Source: Pontederia crassipes (Eukaryota > Streptophyta > Magnoliopsida > Commelinales > Pontederiaceae). Taken from it: a stretch of DNA of 64,000 bases. The notes beneath the pieces were generated by a model. That model saw nothing but the letters and a program-made list of their open reading frames with translations, did not search any database and was not told where the DNA came from. The stretch lies in the NCBI GenBank assembly GCA_030549335.1, contig CM060188.1, positions 5,828,001-5,892,000 on the forward strand. Direction: 5' to 3'. The position numbers were made by a program, and so were the translations under genes. Positions 54,816 to 64,000 of this stretch are shown in pieces. The number at the start of each line of letters is the position of its first letter. The first letter of the stretch is position 1.

Positions 54816-56070
54816 AGTGGCTCAAAGAACAATTACAGGTTGGAGAGTCTGTATAGACTATAAGAAGCTTAATGATGCTACCCGCAAAGATCATTTTCCA
54901 TTACCTTTTATTGACCAAATGTTGGAGCGTGTTGCAGGTCATAGCTATTATTATTTTCTAGATGGCTATTCTGGATACAATCAAATCATAGTAGCATCTG
55001 AGGATCAAGAAAAGACAACGTTCACATGTCCATATGGAACGTTTGCCTATAGAAGGATGCCATTTGGTCTATGCAACGCTCCAGCAACATTCCAAAGATG
55101 CATGATGTCAATCTTTGCAGATATGAATGAGAAGATACTCGAAGTTTTCATGGATGATTTTACACTTTTTGGTAGCTCTTTTAATAACTATTTGGATAAC
55201 TTATCTCTAGTTTTGCAGAGATGTGAAGAAACGAATTTGGTCCTTAACTAGGAGAAATGTCACTTCATGGTTAAGGAGGGTATAGTTCTTGGCCACAAAA
55301 TTTCAGAAAAAGGAATTGAAGTGGATAAGGCAAAGATAGATGTTATTGCAAATCTGCCTCCTCCAACCAATGTGAAGGGCATTCGAAGCTTCCTTGGGCA
55401 CGCAGGATTTTATCGTCGTTTTATCAAAGATTTTTCAAAAATGGCTAAACCCTTAACTAATCTTCTTGCTAAGGACACAAAATTTGATTTTAATTCAGAT
55501 TGTCTTACTGCCTTTAATTTATTAAAGGAAATGCTAATTTCTGCACCTGTTGTTGTTGCACCAGACTGGTCTCGACCATTCGAGCTGATGTGTGATGCGA
55601 GTGATGGTGCTATTGGAGCTGTGTTGGGACAAAGAAAGGATAAAACATTTCATGTCATATATTATGCAAGACGAACATTGAATGCTGCCCAACTAAATTA
55701 TGCAACAACAGAGAAGGAGTTTCTTGCTATTATTTTTGCTTTTGACAAGTTTAGATCATATCTAATTTGTTCAAAAATTATTGTATACACAGATCATGCA
55801 GCCATCAAGCACTTGATGAGCAAACAAGATGCCAAACCTAGACTAATCCGATGGATACTACTTTTGCAAGAGTTCGATGTGGAAGTAAAAGACAAAAAAG
55901 AGACTGAGAACTTATTAGCTGATCACCTATCTCGGTTGGAGTCATCTCCAAGAGAAGTCACAGACATACTTGAAGAATTTCCAGACGAGAAACTTTTTTC
56001 TATCTCTACAATTTTTCAAATTTCTGACACTACACCATGGTTCGCTGATTTTGCTAATTACCTTGCATGA
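54800..56070 (+). pseudogene. pol: Athila-like reverse transcriptase and RNase H
   Basis: Back in the gag frame. Reverse transcriptase motifs: WRVCIDYKKLN, DGYSGYNQI, MPFGLCNAPATFQ and an intact catalytic FMDDF. A TAG at 55249 stands where the family has Trp (LN*EKCHFM), a one-base change. RNase H follows with [29 protein letters not shown] and [10 protein letters not shown], and LADHLSRLE at its end. The frame stops at 56068 (TGA) just before integrase. Confidence 0.93.
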
Positions 56071-57318
56071 CATTACATTCCAAAGGGCATAACCACTCAT
56101 CAAAAAAGGAAATTCTTATCTGATGTCAAGAATTATCACTGGGAAGATCCTTACATTTTTCGATTATGTGCAGATCAAATAGTTCGAAGATGTGTTCACG
56201 AAGATGAGATTAATAATATCCTAAGTCATTGCCACGATGGACAAGCTGGAGGACACTTTGGACCCAATCGAACAACGGCTAAGGTACTTGAATGTGGATT
56301 ATATTGGCCAACCATTTACAGAGATGCAAGAAACTACTGTAAGTATTGTGACAAATGTCAAAGGACAGGTAATATTTCTCGTCGAGATGAAATGCCTCTC
56401 ACAAATATTTTACAGTGCGATATTTTTTATGTTTGGGGCATTGACTTTATGGGACCATTCCCTAAATCCTTTAACAACCAATACATCTTAGTGGCGGCTG
56501 ATTATGTTTTCAAATGGGTAGAAGCTGTAGCCACACCAACAAATGAGGCCAAGGTAGTTGCCAACTTTCTAAGAAAAAATATTTTTACTCGATTTGGAAC
56601 ACCTAGGACTATCATAAGTGACAATGGAACACATTTCTGTAATAAAATAATGTCAACTCTTCTTAATAAATTTGGAGTCAAACATTTTTTGAGTACACCA
56701 TATCATGCCCAATCTTGTGGACAAGTGAAAATTTCAAATAGAGAGATAAAAAGAATTCTAGAGAAAACTGTAAATTCATCTAGGAAAGACTGGTCTTTGA
56801 AATTAGATGATGCACTCTGGGCATATAGGACTGCTTTTAAAACATCCATAGGTACTTCTCCTTATAAATTAGTTTTTGGTAAAGCATGTCACCTTCCTGT
56901 AGAACTAGAACACAGGGCTTATTGGACAACAAAATTTTTAAATATTAATCTAAAATCATCACAATCTGAAAGGTTATTACAATTAAATGAGCTTGATGAA
57001 TTTAGACAATATGCATACGAAAACAGCAAGCTATATAAAGAACGCACAAAAAATTTACATGACCTGCATATCAAACATAAAGAATTTTTACCTGGTCAAC
57101 AAGTACTTTATAATAGCAAACTCAGATTATTTCCTGGAAAACTTAAATCAAGATGGACCGGACCTTATGTTATAATTAATTGTTCACCCTATGGAACTTT
57201 TGAGATTGAATCATTAGACAAAAAACAAAGACTCAAAGTGAATGGACATAGATTGAAACTTTATCATAGTGGCACTTATTATCATAACCTTTCTATGATC
57301 ACTCTTTATGATGTGTGA
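56071..57318 (+). pseudogene. pol: Athila-like integrase
   Basis: Continues the same frame after the TGA. The zinc-binding part has [11 protein letters not shown] and CKYCDKCQ. The first two catalytic Asp residues are in GIDFMGP and SDNGTHF. The expected Glu, 35 residues further on, is Lys (GQVKISNRE where the family has GQVE). Downstream are [13 protein letters not shown] and [18 protein letters not shown], both conserved in this lineage, and the C-terminal WTGPYVI. It ends at the TGA at 57316-57318. The frame is otherwise open, but the loss of the catalytic Glu alone should prevent integration. Confidence 0.93.
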
Positions 57319-57539
57319 AATTTTCATCAGAACTAAGTCAAGCTGACGACTATAAATCAGAACTATTTTTATCCTTTTTATTATTTCTTTAGATTTTGTG
57401 GTAATAATTTTATTTTGTTGAGTCATTTGCGGAAGGAGAGACCTCGGACAATCGGTCAAGCTCTTACGACATGACCCTTCACGTTGGAAAGGTAAGTTTA
57501 CGCCCGAAGTTTCATCCATAAATTTTGACCCCTTCCACA

Positions 57540-58000
57540 TCCTTGCAGATCAAACTTCAATCTTCGGCCGAGCTTTACTTCTTACGGCCGAGGTTCTTCA
57601 TCGACTTATGGACGAACGAAAAGCCATTACGGCCGAGCCTTTACTCCTTACGGCCGAAGTCTCAACGCCAACCGCCGATCCTTACGCCCAAAGTTCCACG
57701 CCTCCTATTTTTTTACGGCCAAGCTTCCACGCCGACTTCGTTTTACGGCCGAAGAGCCAACACCAGCGCCACCACCTATTCGTTACGGCCGAACCAACTC
57801 CTTACGGCCGAAGTTTCACCATTACGGCTAGTTTCTTACGGCCGAGATTGCACGGCTGAGATCTTCATCAACAACATTTTGCGGTCAAGCTTTTACGGCC
57901 GAGACTTTCCTTTATCGGCCGAGATCCATCAATTATTGGCCGAGATCTCCTCTCACCGACACCATTTGCGACCGACACCTTCATCGATATATATATTGAT
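57540..58000. repeat. Post-pol array of TTACGGCCGAG words
   Basis: About 15 copies of TTACGGCCGA(G/A) or one-base variants within 430 bp, at spacings of roughly 15-45 bp, separated by unrelated sequence. A 181-codon frame (57525-58070) runs through it and reads a recurring YGR or TAE where the word falls. It has no envelope-like features and I treat it as a by-product of the repeats. Confidence 0.88.
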
Positions 58001-58133
58001 GCCGAGCATCTCTCCACCGACAATAAATCCGGTTGTATCTTTTCCCTTTCCTTTATTTTTATTTTTTTAGCTTTTCTATATTATCTTTTCACTTTCCTTT
58101 GTTGGCCTAACACTGAGGACAGTGTCTAGTTCA

Positions 58134-58147
58134 AACTTGGGGGAGTT
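58134..58147 (+). other. Internal polypurine-tract-like site
   Basis: AACTTGGGGGAGTTTGCATTGCATGC is close to the true tract and LTR start at 59239 (CTTGGGGGAGTTTGATGCATGC). It may be a secondary plus-strand priming site or a relic of an older LTR border. Confidence 0.5.
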
Positions 58148-58609
58148 TGCATTGCATGCATTGCATGTTTCTTTCTTTTTATTTGCTTATGTAAAAAAAT
58201 CCAAGAAAAATTGAAAAATTTTGAAAATTTTCTAAAAAAATACCATTGCATGCATTTATTTTTGCTACCATCTTACAAACTCTTGTCTTATTGTTTTAAT
58301 TATCTTTTAGTAGAAGTTCAAAGACATGTCGTTAATTGATGAAATTTGAATACTTTTCTTTCTTATCACTTGCTATTTTAGTATCAAACTTATGGACTAT
58401 GTGCCTATGCTAAGTAGAGTTATGAATGACTAGACGACAAAATCATATTCATGCCTTTTTTATTTCTTTTAAGTCTTGATAGTAGTAGCCTTCTTATTGA
58501 CCATATCAAGTACTTTTTGAGCCTATAAAAAAAGAAGGGTTAGTTAAACCCCAACAAATAATAATAAAAAAAAAAGTTGAATAAAGTTATGTGTAGGTAC
58601 AAAAGTGTT

Positions 58610-58920
58610 ATCCGGAACCAAGGTGTGTTCGGGTAATTAGATCCATATGGATTCATGCCTGGCGACCTAAGGGCAACTGCTCTGGGATCCGTCGATCGAA
58701 AACCTACTACATGGACCATCTTGTGGAATATGGAGAAGCACAGGAGTACTGAACCATGGCTAAGTTCGAACTCTTCATTCAAAACCTTGGTTGTTCGGGC
58801 AAGTAAACTCGAGGGGTGCTTTATCACCTGGTGCCCTAAGGTCTTCTGGTCTGGGAGTCATCAGTCTAAAGCCCGCTACATGGACTTCCTTGTGCAATCC
58901 TGCTTGAAGATTAGAACTTT
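58610..58920. repeat. Diverged direct duplication in the post-pol region
   Basis: Two units (about 58620-58735 and 58790-58905) share GTTCGGG, then GCCTAAGG, CTG.TCTGGGA, a TCGAAA/CTAAAG phrase, and CTACATGGAC..TCTTGTG. They are spaced about 170 bp apart. No coding content was recognised. Confidence 0.7.
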
Positions 58921-59238
58921 TAAATGATTGAAAATAAAGTTGAAAAATGAAAAGAAAAAGAAAAAGTTTTAAGCTCAATTAGTATTTATGTGTTCAATAT
59001 CAATGCTATTATTTGACAGACAATTTATTTTTCTGGAAGGCTGAACTTGAGATTGTTTAAATTTGTGTAGCATTCAGAACCTCTATGAAGCTAAGTGCAT
59101 GAAAAATGGTGAGATACTTAGTAGTAGGTGTGCAGAAGAACTGTATGAGAAAATTAGTCATTTGACAATGTGGAGGCTACGATGGAACTTTCATGAGCTT
59201 TGCTTTGAATTTTTGCTTGAGGACAAGCAAAACTTTAA

Positions 59239-59251
59239 GCTTGGGGGAGTT
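59239..59251 (+). other. Polypurine tract (Athila-like)
   Basis: GCTTGGGGGAGTT lies directly before the right LTR, where plus-strand synthesis is primed. Confidence 0.88.
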
Positions 59252-60968
59252 TGATGCATGCAAAATACAACATATTTTAGTTAATTATTTTAATTAAATT
59301 TTCTGTAATTTGATCATGGCATGCATCGTTTTTAGTCACTTTTAATCGTAATTCCGGATTTATCAATTTTAATTATTAAATTATCTGAATATTTTAATTG
59401 TGGATGGATTAACTAAATTTTGATAATTATTTTGCAGAAAAATCGAGATTAAAATGAATTGTGCCGTATCGGCCGAAATTTCGAAGAATTTATCATTATG
59501 GCCGAGATTAGGATAAAAGATATCATTTTGGCCGAGATATGGAGGGGATAAAGATAAAATAATTTCTTACGGCCGAGATTTGGAGGGCGTAATGGCATGA
59601 TGATGAAGGGTGTAACAATTAATTGATTTTATCTTTTGGGCGTAACAAGATAAGTTCCTTCCTTACGGCCGAGATTTGGAGGGGGTAATGGCAATTGAAA
59701 TCATCCGTTTTGGCCGATATATGAAGGCGTAAAGATAAAAGGATTTTTTTATCTTTTGGGAGTAATAAAAAGGAGTAAAGATAAAATAATTTCCTTACGG
59801 CCGAGACTCTAAGGGAGTAAATATAAAAAGGATTTATCTTTGGACGTAATGATAAAAAGGATTTATCTTTGGCCGGGTTTATCTTATAATTTTAAAGTCA
59901 ACCGTACGATGTTACGGCCGAGATCAAATTGAAGACCGTCCGCACCCTATAAATACGTGAAGAATCCATCGTTTCAATTCGTGCTCTGAAGTTCAGGTTT
60001 CTTCCACGGCGAGTCGTGAGCTCTGCAGGCTACGACCAAAAGGAGAGAGGTGCGACGGCTGGAGGTTGATCGCGACCCTGATCAAGTCCGAGAGGTTGCC
60101 CGACTGTCTGCCCAATTCGATAGCTCTACTTCTATTTTGGGTGTAATTCTTTCGATTATTATTGTTATTTTATTATTATCTCTCCAGAATTTCTAGGATG
60201 AACTCTATGTTTTTAGGATTATTATTTTAGGAGATTATTAATTGAAGGGAAATGTTTGGACCCTATTTTATTTGATTTAATCTTTTCTGATCAATTATTA
60301 ATTGTGCTTAATGCTTTTATGTTAGTTAATTAAATTTCTGAATTAGGCTATACCAGTTTGTGGAGTGTTTAATTTCAGAATTTATTATACTAATTATAAT
60401 TGATTTTATTTGGAATTAATAATTGACATAAATTTGATAACTAGTGTGTGGAGAATCAAGTTTGTGTGGTCTATTAATCTATACCAGTTTGTGGAATGAT
60501 TAATAGTTTAGAAAATTCAATTTAATGCATCTTAATTTTAATACGATTTTGAGGGTACCAGTCGTGGAGACTTCAATTCTTATTAAATTAAGATAGTTCT
60601 ATATGATTAGATTGAGGGATGCCAGTCGTGGAGACCACAAGTTAATCATGTTAGATTACTTTAGGAAGACTCTAATCCATCTTTAAAGATTAAATTTATC
60701 TTTTATGGTTCAAATATTTATCCTGATCTATTTTCATCCTAAGGCCTAACTTCAACACCACTATCTTATCTTTATCTTATTTTCTCTATTTTATCTTTTA
60801 AAACTCATTTTCAAAATCCATGTTTTTCCTCTCTTATTAATTTATAAATTTAGATATTGAATTAATAATATTCCTCGTGGGTTCGACACTCTTACTCCTT
60901 TTTTCTATATTACTTGAGCGACTAGTGCACTTGCTAGCAAATTTTATTGTTACAAATTCAACGCATCA
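59252..60968 (+). repeat. Right LTR of the Athila-like element
   Basis: Same ends as the left LTR. Of about 26 differences noted by eye, most are C/T or G/A exchanges and one is a single-base change in a T run. The TATAAATA box is at 59948-59955. Confidence 0.96.
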
Positions 60969-61030
60969 GTATGTATGTATGTATGTATGTATGTATGTAT
61001 GTATGTATATATATATATATATATATATAT
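60969..61030. repeat. (GTAT)n(AT)n microsatellite, right half
   Basis: GTAT units followed by AT units, continuing the tract interrupted by the retrotransposon. Confidence 0.95.
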
Positions 61031-61059
61031 GAAAGATTTTTTCTATAGCCAATGATATA

Positions 61060-61880
61060 GGAAATAAATCATATATTTTTGTGTTAATAATATTTATTCT
61101 CATATATTATTTATACTAATAATTATGAATTGTGCATGTTATTTTTTTATTATTATCAGGTTGTTATGCTATGAAGGCGATAGAAGATTTACATATATCA
61201 ATCATTTTAGAATATTAAACAACTAAGATTTGTAATCATGTTATTATCGGAAAGTTTGTTATAAATCAATATAGGATACATAATTAGTTAATAATAAAAT
61301 AATCAACTAAACTTATCATTTTGTTAGTATAATTAATATGTGAAATAATTCATAAATTTTTGTGTTAATAATATTTATAATCATATATTATTTCTATTAA
61401 TAATTTTTAGTCGTATATAGTTATTTTTTATTATTATGAGGTTGGTGTTCTTTAAAGGAGATAGAAGATTTACGTACATCAATTATTTTAGAATATCAAA
61501 CAACTAAGATTTGTGATCATTTTGTTATTATTGAATAATTTGTTATAAACTAATATAGGATAGATAATATGCTAATAATAAAATAATTAGCTAGACTTAA
61601 TCATTATTTTAATATTATTAATAGCTTTTAAATTTATTATTATATGTATATCTATATGTCATAGTTCATTATAAACAAATGCACGATACGTAATTAGCTA
61701 ATAACAAAAAAATCAACCAAATTTAATCATTTTGTTATTGTTGTTTTATCAAGATAAAAATTTATGCATATCAATCATTTTAGTATATCAAACAAAATAA
61801 TCATTTTATTATTATTGGATAGTTAGTTACAAACCAATATAAAATACTTAATCATCTATAACAAAAGTTAGTTATTAATT
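61060..61880. repeat. Degenerate tandem repeat, period about 280 bp
   Basis: The phrase TTTTAGAATATNAAACAACTAAGATTTG, followed by TTTGTTATAAA(T/C)(C/T)AATATAGGATA and TAATAATAAAATAAT, appears at about 61207 and 61487. A shorter version is at about 61772. The units include GTGTTAATAATATTTAT..TCATATATTATTT at their start. Confidence 0.75.
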
Positions 61881-64000
61881 AAATTATTATTTAATTATAT
61901 TACTTATGATACAGTTTTATATTGTAAATAAGATATAGTATAATATCTATAAAAGTTTATTATTGAGTGGTTTCTAATTTAATTATTATTTCTTTATATT
62001 ATCTACATTAGCTATAAATATCGCGATGTACATGATGCAATGGTGCATATTGCAAAAGCAAGTTATGCATTCTATTATGTGTACATGCTTTCTCTCAAGA
62101 ATAATAAATATTTTTTTTATAAATTATATATACAAATTATGTATTCTACACCATGTATAAATAGAGGGACTCTCAATTTTTATTTGCATATTGGACTTCC
62201 TCTTTAAAAGCAAAGAGTACGTGCGTGCATATGAATATACACATGTGCGTGATAAAAAAATTATTATAATATCATCATGATATTCAAAAGTTCATTATGA
62301 AATATATATAAATATATATATGTTTATTCATATTTTTAAATTTAATATTTATAACTATTAATAGATGATGCTTCCAAAATAGTAGTATACTTGACGTCCC
62401 TTATGATATAGAATATCATGTACAGATCTCTAAGTGTATGTCTCTATATGCTAACAAAATGTTGTATGTATATGAAGATATTTAAGTTAAAAATTTGCAT
62501 CTTTGATCTTATAATAATAATAATAATAACATTTATTATTAATAAAAAGCATAATTATTTTATTATTATTATGATAATAATCATAATGAATTAATATTCA
62601 CAAAATTATTGCTAAGGTAAACTTAATAATATCAATGAGTATCACATCATTTAGTGCTATTTTTTTTAGTTATTGAAGTTTACACATTTATATCCATATT
62701 TATTTATTTATATAAAAGAAAAGATAAAAGATGCTAAGTATCATTATTTCAGTACGCAATGTATCGTTAAAATTATTTTTTAAATGAAAGATTATAAAGT
62801 ATGTTAGTTATGTCATATTTATAATTAATATATATCATGATGATATTGATTAATATTGAGTAAATATTTATGTTCTCTATATAATATAATTATAATTTTA
62901 AAAATGATATTTCCTTTATAATAAAAAATAAAAAATTATAAAAAATGTAGTTATATATTTATATTCACACGTATCTATGTATATATATATATACATATAT
63001 ATATGCTGAGGTAGAAGTTGCCAAATGAAAAATTCTTATGATGCCACATATGAAATAAAATTATATTAAATAATTATATTTTTTAAAAAACTATTATGAA
63101 CTAGAATTGATCATATACAATAAAATTAGTAATTTTTGTATCTATCTATCAGATATGTTTTTGTCCCACAGTCAAACGTTTCCAAATATAAATGAAAATG
63201 GAATCATATTCAACTATGTAATTTAATCCCACATTTGAAGTTTATAATATGAAACAGATAAGATGGACTATAAAATAGGAAGAATTCACAAACTTTATAC
63301 ATATCTTTCCGGATTAAGTCAATCTATCAATAATTTTTTAAGACTTGAAGGAAGAAGCATATGACACATAATAAAATAAAAAATAGAAATAAATTCTAAT
63401 GTTAAGTCATATAGAAGATAAATATAACAATCATATTTCATATCTATAAAAAATAAAATATATTATTATTGTTCCAACGAGAGCAACCCAAATGATGAAT
63501 AAAAAAATTATGTATTAATAATAATGCACATTATATTTGACAGGGAAAGAGATAAATGCTATCTGGCACACACAAAATAATCTTTTTAAATTTACTTTTA
63601 AATAATATATTATGTATGTCTATAATGACAACATGAAAAAATTAAATATTATTTATATAAATATATCATATATTTTTTAGTTCCTCATGTAAATATTATC
63701 AAACACTAAAAAGTAAAATATATATAAAAAAGTATAACCAAGATGAGTATTTGTATGGAATTAACTTATGATCATCTTAAAAATTTGACACATAAACTCA
63801 AATAATAATATTAAAAAAATTACTTATATTTCTTATTAAAATAAATGTTGTCAACACCAAATATAAACTTTTAATTATATTAGATAAAATATTTAACTTC
63901 AATCATTATTTATATTTAATACATACATAACATTCATATATACACACACCTTAAAGAGAGTTAAAAGTTGGATGTAACCCTATCATGAAACCATGTAATA
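61881..64000. other. AT-rich DNA without genes
   Basis: Very AT-rich to the end of the window, with short ATT/TAT runs. A weak relative of the 47735 array start lies at about 62990-63060 (TATATATATGCTGAGGTAGAAGTTGCC). No open frame or RNA gene was recognised. Confidence 0.55.

Larger units (their letters stand above)
48731..60968 (+). mobile_element. Athila-like Ty3/gypsy retrotransposon, 12.2 kb
   Basis: Complete element with LTRs of 1718 and 1717 bp, a GTATG target duplication (48726-48730 and 60969-60973), a tRNA-type primer site, gag, protease, reverse transcriptase, RNase H, integrase and a polypurine tract. I counted about 26 differences between the LTRs (near 98.5% identity), so it is fairly young. 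Leader and post-pol regions of 1.6 and 1.9 kb hold no recognisable gene but are full of TACGGCCG words. Two frame changes and at least three stops inactivate gag-pol. The Athila assignment rests on the primer site, the LGAS-type protease and overall layout. Confidence 0.95.

Noticed and set aside
57525..58070. 181-codon frame after Athila-like pol as an envelope-like gene
   Set aside because: It lacks a signal peptide, membrane segment or coiled coil, and its content simply follows the TTACGGCCGAG words.
1..64000. tRNA or rRNA genes
   Set aside because: I saw no cloverleaf-compatible tRNA boxes or rRNA-like conserved stretches. The only tRNA-related sequences are the primer sites of the retrotransposons.

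Overview
The window is nuclear DNA from a land plant, most likely a woody eudicot. The evidence is an AT-rich background, GT-AG introns, a plant-type arabinogalactan protein, a RabD2-type GTPase and a dense set of plant transposon families. I cannot name the species. Only three host genes are well supported. All protein-level calls rest on recognised motifs and family knowledge, because no database search was possible.

Layout. 1-2700: unassigned, with a 39-bp tandem repeat and a long (CT)n tract. 3052-3549 (-): intact GPI-anchored arabinogalactan protein gene. 6738-8438: two CACTA-type non-autonomous DNA transposons, one complete with a 3-bp target duplication. 8486-13240: decayed larger CACTA transposon with minus-strand remnants of TNP2-like and TnpA/Ptta-like genes. 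13248-14872: solo LTR of an Athila-like retrotransposon with a 5-bp duplication. 14878-21200: AT-rich DNA, a Helitron-like 3' hairpin and several GC-rich degenerate repeat blocks with no recognisable gene. 21200-29600 (+): an intact eight-exon RabD2/Rab1 GTPase gene. Its first intron holds two independently inserted antisense RTE-like LINEs, and its third intron holds a MITE-like element. 31284-32225: hAT-type element with a perfect 8-bp duplication.

33589-47277 is a CAF1 deadenylase gene split after codon 17 by a 12.8-kb Ty3/gypsy chromovirus (33642-46476). The insertion left a GTGCA target duplication. The retrotransposon is itself interrupted in gag by a 2-kb CACTA element with a CGA duplication. 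This gives a three-layer nest whose order can be read directly: gene, then Ty3, then CACTA. The last 20 bases of the right LTR supply an ATG in frame with the rest of CAF1, and the complete nuclease domain remains open.

48731-60968 is a younger Athila-like Ty3/gypsy element with about 98.5% identical LTRs, inserted into a GTAT microsatellite. It carries dozens of copies of the word TTACGGCCG(A/T) in its U3, its leader and its post-pol region. 60969-64000 is AT-rich with degenerate tandem repeats and no gene.

Both Ty3 elements are dead. Their stops and lost catalytic residues look overwhelmingly like C-to-T or G-to-A transitions, and both integrases carry Lys in place of the expected catalytic Glu.
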